Source: Piliocolobus tephrosceles (Eukaryota > Chordata > Mammalia > Primates > Cercopithecidae). From it: a stretch of 64,000 nucleotides of DNA. The notes under the pieces were generated by a model. It was not told the DNA's origin, did not search any database, and saw only the letters and a list, made by a program, of their open reading frames with translations. Made by a program: the position numbers and the translations under genes. Positions 33,275 through 47,606 of this stretch are shown here, one piece after another; positions within the stretch are counted from its first letter, which is position 1; the number at the start of each line of letters is the position of its first letter. The stretch spans positions 12,360,983-12,424,982 of the forward strand of contig NC_045436.1 in the NCBI RefSeq assembly GCF_002776525.5. Reading direction: 5' to 3'.

Positions 33275-33695
33275 CTGCTAGAATATCCAGGGTTGCAGCT
33301 TTTAAGATCTGGTGATGAGCAGTGGGCTGTTTTTAGTTTTTTATGTGCTGGACTGAATAATTTAGATTCTGAACTGATTGTAGGTGATATGTTTACTTTG
33401 CTGGAGAGTTGAGTTATATTGTTTGTTCTCTTCTTGGAGGGGTGCTGTGCATCCTTCAAACAGACATTAGTAGGAGGAGAGTTTTGAAACTCCTCATCTA
33501 GTGTCTGGTGTTGTTTTGTTTTTATTTCCAGAGTACTGGATTTATTGCTAAAATCAGTCAAGACAAGAGTTGTAGTTCCAAATGCAGTTTTTCTGTTGAT
33601 CTTGACTTCTGTATGAGGTTTTCCAAAAGTATTACATGGGTACTTCATCAAGTGGCTAAAGACAGTAGAATTTTCTTCATTCTTGAGCACTGAAT
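33275..33695 (-). CDS. NEIL3: NEIL3 exon 8 (residues ~347-487, disordered linker)
   Basis: The longest coding exon, 421 nt, entering after one base of Asp347 and leaving after two bases of Ser487. The sequence is rich in Ser, Thr, Lys and Asn with no recognisable fold, for example KINRKTAFGTTTLVLTDFSN and KVNISPTISSESKLFSPAHK. Basic clusters (PSKKR, PAHKKLK) could serve nuclear import. It links the RanBP2 finger to the GRF fingers and is the fastest-changing part of the protein: most differences from human as I recall it fall here. The acceptor is CTTATCTCTCCTTCCAG, very strong; the donor is AGCAG|GTATGA. A plus-strand Alu ends about 37 bp downstream of the donor. Confidence 0.97.
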
Positions 33696-34170
33696 CTGGA
33701 AGGAGAGATAAGTAATTATGCAATATCCTATAAATATAACATACTGATTATGTGAAACAGCTTTTTATTTGATTAAAAAATTTACTTCACTCTATTACAG
33801 TGAACTAATATATAGAACTAATAACACAAAGTTAGCTCAGACAAGTCAGAATGAATCATCTTCTGGCTAGGAAATGAAATATTATGTAAAATGCAAAAGT
33901 TTGACTTACAGAACCCCTGACATGGGTTTAACACAGGTTTATATTTGCTTTTTATTGTGTTTAAGCATTTAAAGGTGATTCAGCTATCGGTTTTGCTAAT
34001 ATTAGGCAAAGTATTAACAAGTGGTAATTAAGAGATGATATCCTATAAAGCATTAAGTCAGCAGTTAGAGACCTGTTTCTAGACTACCAGGAATGACAAG
34101 GAAAGACAAGACAAAGTGAAAGGCTTATTGAAAACAAGTAAAGATGAATTACAAAGACTTAATATCTATT

Positions 34171-34458
34171 TTTTTTTTTGAAATGGAGTCTTGCTCTGTC
34201 GCCCAGGCTGGAGTGCAGTGGCATGATCTCGGCTCACTGCAAGCTCCACCTCCCGGGTCCTGCCATTCTCCTGCCTCAGCCTCCCAAGTAGCTGGGACTA
34301 CAGGTGCCCGCCACCACACCCAGCTAACTTTTTGTATTTTTAGTACAGACAGGGTTTCACGTGGTAGCCAGAATGGTCTCGATCTCCTGACCTTGTGATC
34401 CACCTGCCTCGGCCTCCTAAAGTACTGGGATTACAAGCGTGAGCCACCGCACTGGGCC
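34171..34458 (-). mobile_element. AluY/S-like element
   Basis: T10 then GAAATGGAGTCTTGCTCTGT through CACCGCACTGGGCC. Target repeats of 16 bp with one mismatch: AGACTTAATATCTATT (34155-34170) and AGACTTAACATCTATT (34459-34474). NEIL3 intron 7, same orientation as the gene. Confidence 0.96.
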
Positions 34459-35457
34459 AGACTTAACATCTATTCAATACAATGTTTCAACAAAGTATCC
34501 TAGGATTTTGGAATATATACTATAATACATTCTATATTTTCATTAAGATGTCTTTCTGACTCAGAAACATTAACAATAAAACAGTTAATGAGACATATAA
34601 ATGCATTGCAGAATGTTGAAATCAATGTGGCAACCTAAGATTGTGCTTTTCCACGGGCTCTGTCTCTGTTGAAGGATACTGAAGAAGGAGGGGTAGAAAT
34701 AGGAGACGCAGCACAGCAAAGCTACGCAAGGGGTGACGTCTGCCTTTCCGGCCCAGGGAACAAACCACAATATGACAGCTGACACAATGCGGGGGTGCAC
34801 AAGTCAGGAATGAACTTTCTCATCTCTAATTGAAGAAAGAAATAACATTTTGAGAACACAATAGAAGCTGCAGCAATGAGATGGCTCTTAATCACAGGTT
34901 TCCTCTGAGGTTTTACATGCTCTAAACGCATGAAATCGTGAGCTATAAAGAGTTATTTTGAAAGATTTCAATGAAATCAGTACAATTGTCTGGGTAAAGA
35001 TTTTAATAACAAGGGTAGAAGGGATACAGAAGATAAAAAATTCAGCATTTTTCTATTCCACCTGCAAAGATATTCTTACAGAAACCCTCCCTTTCAATTT
35101 ATGAAACACTTGCACTGAATAACAAACTCGAAAGTTGCTGAAATCTGCATAAAACAAAGCTTTATTGAATAATTCATTAGAAACAGTAGAGAACAGATGT
35201 GATCATCTCCGTTTTTTTTTTGAGATACAAAGGCACATACTGTTATAGCACAAACATGCTTTCCCTCCCTGTTAAAAAAAATTACTCAACAGAATATTAG
35301 CATGGTTTACATGTAAAAACTGGCAATTCCTTTAAACCTTTGAGAAAGACATTTTATTTACTTATGAAATATCAAGATGGAGCAAGATATATTCCTGACT
35401 TTGTATAATTAACCCTCTTAGAAATGTAACAAACTCGAAATCAAAATTGAGTCTTAC

Positions 35458-35627
35458 CAATAGGCCTTGAGGTCAAGCAAGCATCACATGCCTTAGAAGA
35501 GGGCTTATTGATTAAAGTACACACCGCACAGGTCCACTGCTCTTCAGACTTCCGAGCCACAGAGTCCATAACATAATCCACCCTGCTAGATGTCCAACTG
35601 ATTATAGTATTTCTAGTCGGTAGCCTG
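35458..35627 (-). CDS. NEIL3: NEIL3 exon 7 (residues ~290-347, RanBP2/NZF zinc finger)
   Basis: 170 nt, starting with the last base of Cys290 and ending with the first base of Asp347. It contains LPTRNTIISWTSSRVDYVMD and then the RanBP2-type zinc finger: Trp321-x-Cys323-x2-Cys326, Asn330, Cys337-x2-Cys340, the W-x-C-x2-C-x3-N-x6-C-x2-C pattern. In other NZF modules this fold binds ubiquitin; in NEIL3 it is reported to help recruitment to ubiquitylated CMG at converged forks. Differences from human as I recall: Arg for Lys before LPTRN, Tyr for His in RVDYV, Gln for His in SEEQW, Ala for Val between the first two cysteines. The donor ATTG|GTAAGA is strong, but the acceptor TTATTTATATAG has few pyrimidines. 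Skipping would shift the frame. Confidence 0.96.
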
Positions 35628-35772
35628 CTATATAAATAATTTTTTAAATTAATCATTAACATTGTTATTATTGCCTTGTTCTTGTCTGGGTATTTAAGAA
35701 ATGATTACAGAACCATTAATACCCCAATGCTATCTCTTTATTATTGTTTAGAAGTTAGAACTGTATCTTAGT

Positions 35773-36075
35773 CTTTTTTTTTTTTTTTTCTTGTAGAGAT
35801 GGGGTGTTGCTCTGTCATCCAGGCTGCAGTACAGTAGCACCATTACAGTTCAGTGCAGCCTTGAACTCCTGGACTCAAACAATCCTCGTACCTGAATCTC
35901 CTGAGTAGCTAGGACTACAGGTGCACATTAGCATGCTTGGCTAATTTTTAAATTTTTAGTAGAGATGGAATGCTATGTTGCCTAGGCTGGTCTCGAACTC
36001 CTGGCCTCAAATAATCTTCCTGCCTCAGCCTTCTAAAGTGCTGGGATTAAGGCGTGAGCCACCGCACCTGTCCAG
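35773..36075 (-). mobile_element. AluJ-like element
   Basis: T-rich tail, GTAGAGATGGGGTGTTGCTC through CACCGCACCTGTCC, with many old substitutions. Begins 145 bp into NEIL3 intron 6, upstream of exon 7, in the same orientation as the gene. Confidence 0.93.
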
Positions 36076-37275
36076 AGTAAAATGTCTTCACCTGGACCTC
36101 ACTAATTGTTGTTAAAGTGAGAAACATCAAATAAAAGTTATTTAGAGTCAAATAATTGAGTAGTTTTTTTTTTAACCAACTAAAAATATTTGATATCACA
36201 TTAGGAAGTATTTCTCAAATAATATTTTAAGTAATTGGTACTTTTCCTTTATTCAATTAAATTATGGGAAAACACACCTATGCAGAAATTAGAGGATTGA
36301 AAGCTGTGAAAGTTTTATATTTACTTCATGTGCACAGAAAACTTAGGAAACGCTAGAATTTCTCTACAGTATCTGCTGAGCACTATGTAAATTCATTAAT
36401 TCATAATGTTGAAAAAACATATCTCTTTGTGTTATTTCCCTTCATGTAAAACTGTGTTATGGTGGATAGCCAATTATTAGATTAGCAAGCAAACAATAAA
36501 ACCCTGATTTTGGGCCACAAATATAAATCATGATTCTCCATCTGAAGTCCTTCACTGAACATGTATTTTTACACAAAATGCCTTTATATGGCTGTGACAT
36601 AGTCCTACTCTCTAATGCACAGCTAGCTATAGGTCTGGATATAGAGTATGTCACATGGTTAAGCAACCATGGCAGTATCACGGATTCCCTTCATGATCCC
36701 AAACATTAATACCAAAAAAAGCTCTTCCAGGTAAAGGCTGTGTATCTTACATTTCAGAACATGAGTTCTTTGCCTTTCAAAGGTAACCTTGTCTCCTGTG
36801 ACATTTTGTTCCTTACATATAATTACACTAGTTTTAAAATTCAGGCGTGTCTGGTAAAATAATAAATAGAATAAGAAAATCTGAAAGTAAGATACATCTC
36901 ATTAGGATTCTTTTATCTTTACTTACCTTGACTTTTAATGCCACTCAGTATTTATTATCCCTATGGAACATCAGATCTTCTACAGAATTTGTTTACTTGA
37001 CCTAATCTCTGTCCTCTACTAACTTACTTTGAAAGGCAGCATGATGCATTTATCTATAATTAAACACAATTTAAATGACTTTTACATTTTCCATGTGCTC
37101 CAACTTTTCCCTATTTTCATTTTCTTCTGTCTTGTAAGTTTCCCTGATCATAAGGAGAATTTTATTGTTACATATGGAGGCTTTGGAAACCTTCTTTCCT
37201 TTTCTTACTGCTCCATTTCTTAATCACTCATAATAAATTCTTCCTAATCTCCACTTGAATGTGTAAGAAGAATCT
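36076..37275. other. NEIL3 intron 6, nothing recognised
   Basis: AT-rich intronic DNA without exon or confident repeat. Confidence 0.5.
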
Positions 37276-37765
37276 CAAACTTAATGTGCTGTAGTAGGAT
37301 GAATAATGGCCTCCCAAAGACATAGGGCACAATTCCAGGAATCTATATATGTTACTTTATAAAGAAGGAGGGTTTTGCAGATGTAATTAAGGATCTTGAC
37401 ATAGAGAGGTTATTTTGGATTAGTTGGTGGCCCCTTAACCCAATCACAAGTGTCTTTATAAGAGAGAGGCAGGGGGAGACTTGATACACACTGAAGAGAA
37501 GGCAAGGAGACCACAGAGGCAGAGGTTGCAGTGATGTAGCCACACGTGAAAGAATGCCGGCAGCTCCGAAAGTGAGAAGAGGGAAGGAATATGATTCCCC
37601 CAGTGCCTCCAGAGCGAGCACAGTCCTACCCACACCTTAATTTTGGTCCAGTGAAACTGATGTTGAGCTTTTGGCATCCAACGTTTGAGTGAATGCATTT
37701 CTGTTGCTTCAAGCTACCAAGGTCATAATTTATGATGGCAGCCAGCGGAAATGAATACACATAAA
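37276..37765 (+). mobile_element. MLT1-like MaLR solo LTR
   Basis: GGATGAATAATGGCCTCCCA, TTTTGCAGATGTAATTAAGG, AGTGTCTTTATAAGAGAGAG, TGCATTTCTGTTGCTTCAAG and TTATGATGGCAGCC follow the order of ancient ERVL-MaLR LTRs. The open frames at 37352-37698 on the minus strand fall inside it and are not genes. Confidence 0.7.
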
Positions 37766-37789
37766 ATTCATGACCCACCAATCTGCAAT

Positions 37790-37945
37790 TCTACTATTCC
37801 ATCTCGTGTCAGGAAATGGCATCAGCATCACTCAATTCATCAGGCCCAGACCCAGAAGTCATCCTTAACACTTCCTTTTCTCACACCCCACTTCCAGTCC
37901 ATCAGCAAATCCTGTGGGATCTGTCGCAGATGCAAATTTACATGA
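37790..37945 (+). mobile_element. L2 fragment
   Basis: GTCATCCTTAACACTTCCTT, CACCCCACTTCCAGTCCATC and AGCAAATCCTGTGGGATCTG match the L2 region 'tcatccttgactcctctctttccctc...ccaatccatcagcaaatcctgt'. Confidence 0.6.
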
Positions 37946-38108
37946 AGCAAAAGTTTCATTTTCCATGGCTTGATGTGTCCTCTGCAGACTGGGGTGGGCA
38001 GCATGGAGAATGGGAGCCGTAACTGAACCGCATGCTGGGGACTCAGAGGATTGCAGGCAGCGGTAGTCCTGGTGCCTGGATGCTGCCAGCGTCACCTCAC
38101 ATCTGCTC

Positions 38109-38258
38109 AGTGCCCAGGGACAATATTGCCCTGGCGACCTCAAGGAGCAGGCAGACTCTGCCCTGAAGCTTGAGGAGAAGGGCCTGAACAAGAGATACTG
38201 CATCGTTCTGTGCCCACAGGCCACCATAATCCAGATTGCCAGGCCACCCTACCCCTAA
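38109..38258 (+). pseudogene. Coding-like fragment, unrecognised (possible processed pseudogene)
   Basis: GC-rich against its surroundings. One plus-strand frame reads GDLKEQADSALKLEEKGLNK then RYCIVLCPQAT before a stop. After a MER5A-like element (38329-38518), 38530-38760 also gives coding-like peptides in two frames (LTEKKYCLKKRYRKLEM; KAIKEFAAKNMKEHNYTAVSG). I cannot name a parent gene. It could equally be chance or a repeat. Confidence 0.25.
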
Positions 38259-38328
38259 TACCTCCCACCCTAACTCACAAACAACCTGGCAGAGGAGGGG
38301 ACCTGAGGCACCTGAGGAAGATCAAAGG

Positions 38329-38518
38329 GCTGGGGTTCTCCAAGTCAAGTCCTCAGGCCAGCAGCATGGGCATCATGTGGGAATGTGTTAGACATGCAGA
38401 TTCTCAGGCCCCTCCTGGGTCCCACTGAATCCCCAGCTCTGGGGGTGGGGCCCGGCAATCCGTGTTTTCACAAGCCCTTCAGAAAATGCTGGTACACCCT
38501 AAAGTTTGAGAGGCACTG
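38329..38518 (-). mobile_element. MER5A-like hAT-Charlie element
   Basis: GTTAGACATGCAGATTCTCA, CTCTGGGGGTGGGGCCCGGC, AATCCGTGTTTTCACAAGCC and CTAAAGTTTGAGAGGCACTG match MER5A closely, with the left end at GGCTGGGGTTCTCC. Confidence 0.8.
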
Positions 38519-39039
38519 TTCTCAGGGTTTCCTTACAGAGAAGAAGTACTGCTTAAAGAAAAGATACAGGAAGCTGGAGATGTGTCACTATCAACAGCCA
38601 ATTGTGAAGCTCAAAGTTTTCTCATCTAGTCATAATAAAAGATGTAATGATATTGTTGGTGGTCATATGAAAAGGCAATCAAGGAGTTTGCAGCCAAAAA
38701 CATGAAGGAACACAATTACACAGCTGTGTCAGGCAGTGAACTAATAATATCTCATTTTTCTGATGTTTGTGGTGTTTAAAAAATATAATTTGTTGTGATT
38801 TCTTATTCTAAATATTCACATTAGGACCTAACGTTGTAGTCATAATTTTTTATTATTTTTCATAAATAAGGCCCCTTAAATTATACAAGTTTCTGGCCTT
38901 AACCGTACCTCAACTTCCAAAGTTATCCTAAATTCAACCTTTTTTTCCCACCACCTCCTCTCTCTTCCCTGTCACCAGCATTTACCACCTGCACTACTGT
39001 TGAGAGTCCTCAATGCTGCCGCTTCACTCTACTTCCACG

Positions 39040-40204
<1,165 letters not shown>

Positions 40205-40385
40205 TAAAAAGATCTCCTCCCACTAGAATATAGTACTCTATAAATATTCAATAAATATAGGTTTAATGAACAAATTTTGCCCCTACCTATCAATTACAAC
40301 TGCTTTCTTGAAAATCACCTATTTCCCAGAGGTCCAATAAAATAGCTTCTTCAAGCCTCACCCTCTCTAACTCAGCTGAATTATT

Positions 40386-40670
40386 TTTAAATATTTTAAA
40401 TTTAAATCTTTTTAAAGACAGGAGTGCAGTGGAGTGATTATAACTCGCTGTGATCTCGAACTCCTGGGCTCAGGTGATCCTCCTGCCTCAGCCTCCCAAG
40501 TAGGTGGGACAACAGGCATGCACCATCATGCTTGGCTAATTTTATTTTTATTTTTAGAGATGGAGTCTTGCTATGTTGCCCAGGCTGGTTTTGAACTCCT
40601 GGCCTCAAGCGATCCTCCTGCCTCAGCTGTCCAAAGTGTTGGAATTACAGGCATGAGTCACTGTGCCAGC
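40386..40670 (-). mobile_element. AluJ-like element, partly truncated
   Basis: Degenerate T/A tail, CAGGAGTGCAGTGGAGTGAT through TCACTGTGCCAGC. Target repeats TAACTCAGCTGAATT (left, about 40369) and TAACTCAGTTGAATT (right, from 40671). Confidence 0.9.
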
Positions 40671-40936
40671 TAACTCAGTTGAATTTAATTCTCTCCATCA
40701 CTTCCTATCTTTGATCCTATAGCTCTGTTTCTTATACCTCTCTTTAATGGGATCCTTTTCTTTTGATCATGAAAGTTAAGGCAACAGCAAGGCTCTCCAT
40801 TGGACCTTTCTGCCTCCCTCCATGCATTCCCAGTGATTGCGAATACTATCAGATTCAGCTATCATCTCAGACTGCCCTAGGGTGGGAGATGGGGAGGGGC
40901 ATAAAACACAAGTGGGGAATGGCAGTGCCTCTAAGG

Positions 40937-41198
40937 CAGCGGTCCCCAACTCTTTTGGCACAAGGGACTGGTTTTGTGGAAGACAATCTTTCCATCGGCG
41001 TGGTGGGCTTGGGTGGGGTGTGGGGGAGATCAGCAGGCTTAGGAGCTTGGCACCTAGATCCCTCGCATGCACAGTTCACAATAGGTTTCGCGCTGCTATG
41101 AAAATCCAAGGCCCCCACTGATCTGACACAAGGTGGAGCTCATACGCTAATGTACTGGTCCCAGTACCGGTCTGTGACCTGGGGGTTGGAGACCCCTG
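40937..41198. mobile_element. hAT-superfamily DNA transposon with intact 8-bp target duplication
   Basis: 262 bp with terminal inverted repeats CAGCGGTCCCCAAC and (complement) CAGGGGTCTCCAAC. It is flanked by the perfect 8-bp repeat CTCTAAGG (40929-40936 and 41199-41206), the hAT signature. Internal parts AGACAATCTTTCCATCGGCG and GATCCCTCGCATGCACAGTT are shared with a common primate nonautonomous element (MER45-type from memory, unsure). Open frames across it on both strands are shadows. NEIL3 intron 6. Confidence 0.85.
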
Positions 41199-42019
41199 CT
41201 CTAAGGTATCTCTGCATTTCTCAATGGAAACAAGTTCCTGGCATGGGAAGCAATTGATTTTTCTTTGTCTAAACAAAGTAGATTTTTTTAAAAAAATACC
41301 AATATAAATGTTAATAAAACTAAAAAGGAAGTTATGCAAAATAAAGTGGCATTTAAAGGCTTGAATAAAAAGCTGCTGTCCGGCTTCTATTTTAATCAAT
41401 ATATGATTGCTATTTCATTCAGTCTACTTTGAATCCTTATTCTTGGAGCACCAAAACTTCCCAGAAGCCCTCAAGAATATAGTTCTTTTGCTGAAACCAG
41501 AAATAATTTATTATCATGAAGCTTGTGATAAGGAGCTTAAACAGGAAGCAGCTTAGACCCACGTTTTCTCTACTTGTTCTGTCTGTGAAGAGTCAAGGTC
41601 ACCTTCATGGGTTCCAGCCTCCGAGGCTCTGGTCTCTACGGCTTTTCTATTAATTCTGTGAATTACTCCAATATTCATTTTGGCTACATGACCCATAAAT
41701 TGCCATTTTTGTTTATGAGACGTTGAGGTGGGTTTCACTGTAGTCAAGACCTTCAAATTATGTTTTAAACATGACAACTACACAATCAGATTTTCCCCTG
41801 AACAAGTTTATCCTACCAAGACTAACCCATCACAGGTTTTCTTATGTCTCTCAAGTGCCCTCTAACTGCTCCATGCCCTCAAAAATTTCTGCCAGATTAC
41901 ACGTGCTTAAAGAGTGGTTTGCAGACAGCACTAAATTCTCATTGACTGGCAACCAACTACCGCCACATTTCCAAACTAGATGGTTTTTAGAGACCTGAAT
42001 ATGTGCTCCTGAAGGAACA

Positions 42020-42395
42020 AAATATCCTCCCTGTGGGTGGCTTTCCAAATGTTTTCCCTGTATACTTTCCCATGTGCTGTTTCGTCTTTCAGAAAATCCT
42101 TTTCCTACCTCTTGTCTTTGATGAGTTACTATTTCTTTCTATACTAAACTCAAAGACTGCCTCTTTCAGAAAGACTTCCTTGTCCTTCCTAGTAGACTTA
42201 AAGTGTTTCTTCCTCCATACTTCCATTGCCATTAGGATAAACAAGTCCCTTTACAGCAATTCCATCACGGTGCTTTGTCTATTTACCATTTACTTCTCAC
42301 ATTAGCCCTTGAGCACTTTGAGAGGCTGTGTTCTATTCTGTCTGTGTATTCCCAGTACCTGGCATATAGTAGGCCCTAATAAATAAAGTAAATAA
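42020..42395 (+). mobile_element. L2 fragment
   Basis: AACTCAAAGACTGCCTCTTT, CAGAAAGACTTCCTTGTCCT, GAGCACTTTGAGAGGCTGTG and GGCATATAGTAGGCCCTAAT follow the L2 3' end. Confidence 0.65.
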
Positions 42396-42494
42396 CAATT
42401 TAAAAAAATTTAAAGTCCCTAATGAAAGGTAAAGACTACCTCCTCCGTTTTCTTTAAAGGAAATAATACTCACATACATAAATTATATTAGCTA

Positions 42495-44919
<2,425 letters not shown>

Positions 44920-45215
44920 TTAGATTTCCCCAAAAGGTCCTATGGCCTGTTACCAAGGTAATTGTACATTGGGGAAAAAGGAAACAATCAGACTTTTTTA
45001 GGATTATTGGACACTGGCTCTGAACTGGCACTAATTCCAGGAGACAAAAATATCATTGTGATCCACCACCAGTCAGGTCAGGTGATCAATGGAGTTTTAG
45101 CTCAAATACCTCTCACAGTAAGTCCTCAAACCTATCCTGCGGTCATTTCTCCAGTTCTGGAAGGCATCATTGGAAGAGACATACTCGGCAACTGGCAGAA
45201 CCACCACACGTGAGT
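44920..45215 (+). mobile_element. Endogenous retrovirus remnant: protease region (ERVL-type)
   Basis: An isolated old retroviral pol piece. The plus-strand frame at 44962-45213 (83 codons) contains the aspartic protease active-site motif LDTGSE and, further on, an I-G-R-D-I-L segment like the retropepsin C-terminal G-R-D/N region. A short stretch between the two looks deleted. No gag, reverse transcriptase or LTR is visible beside it, and no start context suggests translation. It lies antisense in NEIL3 intron 6, about 415 bp past the exon 6 donor in gene direction. ERVL assignment is from memory. A domesticated protease is possible in principle but unsupported. Confidence 0.65.
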
Positions 45216-45629
45216 TTAGTAAGTGGTCTATTATTTCACCACCAAGACATACAATCTGTAAAAAGCTCTTGCTCGTGTTTTAGAATATTATTTCTAAGTG
45301 AAGCAGAAGACTTTTGAAGGTAGTTGCATTTTTTTCCAATTATTGACATCTCCGGTACTCACTTTACAAACTAGGTTAAAGGTAAAGGCTACATATTATT
45401 CCCTGAGCCAGAGATTTTCTACCTAAATTCAGAACTGGTCCATAAATCACCTTTGGCTCCTTCGGGTTCTTTGGTGATGTTATTTACTATTTTCTTCCAA
45501 GGACTAAAATACTTTTGATTTATGTTCTCTTCTGAATAGCCTGACAGTTATTCAGTTATATTCTCTGATTATTAGCCTTTTAGTTAGATGGTTAGGGCAA
45601 ATGGTATCCCTTTAAATTCAATATCTTAC

Positions 45630-45796
45630 CATATGTCAACATGTTGAGGATTTTCTTTTTGACAGTGAGGACAGAAATATGTCATTCTGTTATTGTCCCC
45701 AAAGCGGCACACAGTTATTCTGCAGTGGCACTGACCACAATTAGGACGCTTGTAAACTTTATAGTGTTTAGAGACAGCAAGTCCTGCTTTACGGCA
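45630..45796 (-). CDS. NEIL3: NEIL3 exon 6 (residues ~235-290, Fpg-type zinc finger)
   Basis: 167 nt, phase 0 at the start (Cys235) and leaving after two bases of Cys290. It encodes CRKAGLAVSKHYKVYKRPNC and then the Fpg-type zinc finger: Cys254-x2-Cys257 and, after CRFGDNNRMTYF, Cys276-x2-Cys279, the spacing expected for the DNA-binding beta-hairpin finger at the end of the Nei catalytic core. This exon has no matching long minus-strand open frame in a simple ORF list because its acceptor is directly preceded by a 16-base T tract and it ends in a short run; I reconstructed it by reading the complement. The acceptor is T16-AG|TGC and the donor ATATG|GTAAGA. Ala-Val where I recall human Ala-Leu near the start is conservative. 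Confidence 0.96.
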
Positions 45797-45798
45797 CT

Positions 45799-45814
45799 AA
45801 AAAAAAAAAAAAAA
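45799..45814 (-). promoter_or_regulatory. T16 polypyrimidine tract of the exon 6 acceptor
   Basis: Sixteen uninterrupted A on the plus strand, read as T16-AG at the exon 6 boundary. It is a mononucleotide microsatellite acting as the splice acceptor tract. Confidence 0.85.
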
Positions 45815-46328
45815 CACCAAAAAATTCTGTTATCCACAAAACCGTGCTGCCAAGGAGCCAAAGACACAGTCTTGAAGGTCATCTCTGAAAACCATCTGTT
45901 AAAAATTTACATACGTTTGTACATATGTCAATATAATCTTTTCTTTCATCAGAGAAAAAGGTATTGACAAGATTTGGTAGTATTTGTCAAATAAAATTTG
46001 TGCGAAATAAGTCATTTTATGACATTAGTATTCAAAATTGCTCTTTGCAAAGCTTTATCCTCTTATCTAAATGAGATGTAAAAGTTCTATATTTAAAAAT
46101 GTCTTTTACACTTTTAAGGCTTTTTTAATTAACCATAATTATATAGTTAAAGGAAAAAGGCTAGATTAGCTTTAAATCTGATTATTTTTAGAAGACTGAA
46201 ACTGCTCACTCAGTTTCAACAACCAAAAAACTTACTTCTACGGGACAAAATTCAGTAAGAGTATTTTCTTTGTTAACCTGAAAAAGGACATTTTTTTTTT
46301 TCTTTTTTAACCTTAGAGATTCAGTAAA

Positions 46329-46358
46329 AAAAAAAAAAAAAAGAAAGAAAGAAAGAAA
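46329..46358. repeat. Poly-A and (AAAG)n simple repeat
   Basis: A run of about 17 A followed by four AAAG-type units, in NEIL3 intron 5. No Alu or L1 body attached that I can see. Confidence 0.85.
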
Positions 46359-46929
46359 ATAAACATTCAAATACCATCCTAGCAGAGAATATATTCCATT
46401 TTGGTATAAATTCTACTTCAAAAGATATTTTGATATACTTTGTGAGTTTTATTCCACTCACAAATATTTAAGCCGTCTGCAAAGAAAATATCTTGGGTTT
46501 CCATCAGCAGTGTGAAAGTTTAAAAGCCCAGAAATACAGCTTACCATATATGAGCTGAAAATTACACAATTTATATTAATTGAAGGAAAGTATTGGAAGA
46601 CCCAATTTAATCTGGGTGGAAATGGGCAGTTTTCTATGGTCATCTCTTTCTGGAAGAAGAAATAAGCAAATGCAATTTAAAAATAGCCACAGTTACTCAA
46701 GACAGATCTGCAGGGCAGGAGGTTCATTCACATTTTAGGCCAATTAATAAAGAATGCTACAATACCTGCCTTTCTGAACATAGTAAAAATGAAAATTTTG
46801 GATACAGAAAATGGACTGTGAAGAAAAGACGTATTTGTGATCCTTTGCTTAAAAGATAAAATGTGTTTATTGAATTCTATATATGCATATAGTATATAAC
46901 GTTCCACATTTACAAGTCAGCAAGTACTT

Positions 46930-47085
46930 CCTTCTCAAAACTGTGGTAGACAAAGAAACATTATTATCCCATTTTACAGATGAAGAAACTAAACTTAGAT
47001 AAAGTTATCCAAATAAACTAAACCACACAGATAGTTAAGTGGCAAACTGGACTGAACCAAGGTCTAGTTAGTGGCAAAGCCTGAT
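46930..47085 (+). mobile_element. MIR element
   Basis: ATTATTATCCCATTTTACAG, ATGAAGAAACTAAACTTAGA, CACACAGATAGTTAAGTGGC and ACTGAACCAAGGTCTAG match MIR in order. NEIL3 intron 5. Confidence 0.75.
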
Positions 47086-47267
47086 GGAACTAAGGTTATC
47101 TGAAAGTGTTACTGTAGGTCAGCCTTTCTAGACTTTCTATATTTTATGTATCCAAAAATAGAAAAGGGTCTGTAAAATGCTAACATGGCTGCTCCCAACT
47201 TGGTATAAAGATAATTGAATATGATTATAGTTAGTCCAGTTTGAACTGACCTATGACCTAGAATTTC

Positions 47268-47606
47268 TTTTTTTTTTTTTTTGATATAAGTAACATTTTA
47301 TTTTATTTATTTATTTTTATTTTATTTTATTTTATTTTTATTATACTTTAAGTTCTAGGGTACATGTGCATAACGTGCAGGTTACATATGTATACATGTG
47401 CCATGTTGGTGTGCTGCACCCATCAACTCATCATTTATATCAGGTATAACTCCCCAATGCAATCCCTCCCCCCTCCCCCCTCCCCATGATAGGCCCCAGT
47501 GTGTGATGTTCCCCTTCCCGAGTCCAAGTGAGCTCATTGTTCAGTTCCCACCTATGAGTGAGAACATGCGGTGTTTGGTTTTCTCTTCTTGTGATAGTTT
47601 GCTGGA
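47268..47606 (-). mobile_element. L1PA-type 3' end, 5'-truncated
   Basis: About 340 bp: T tail, TTATACTTTAAGTTCTAGGG, ACATGTGCATAACGTGCAGG, then CCTCCCCCCTCCCCATGATA and AGAACATGCGGTGTTTGGTT, the 3' end of primate-age L1. Perfect 13-bp target repeat GACCTAGAATTTC (47255-47267 and 47607-47619). Same orientation as NEIL3, 171 bp past exon 5. The (TTTTA)n block near its tail is expanded. Confidence 0.92.

Noticed and set aside
37352..37698. Two minus-strand frames
   Set aside because: They are antisense to an MLT1-like LTR.
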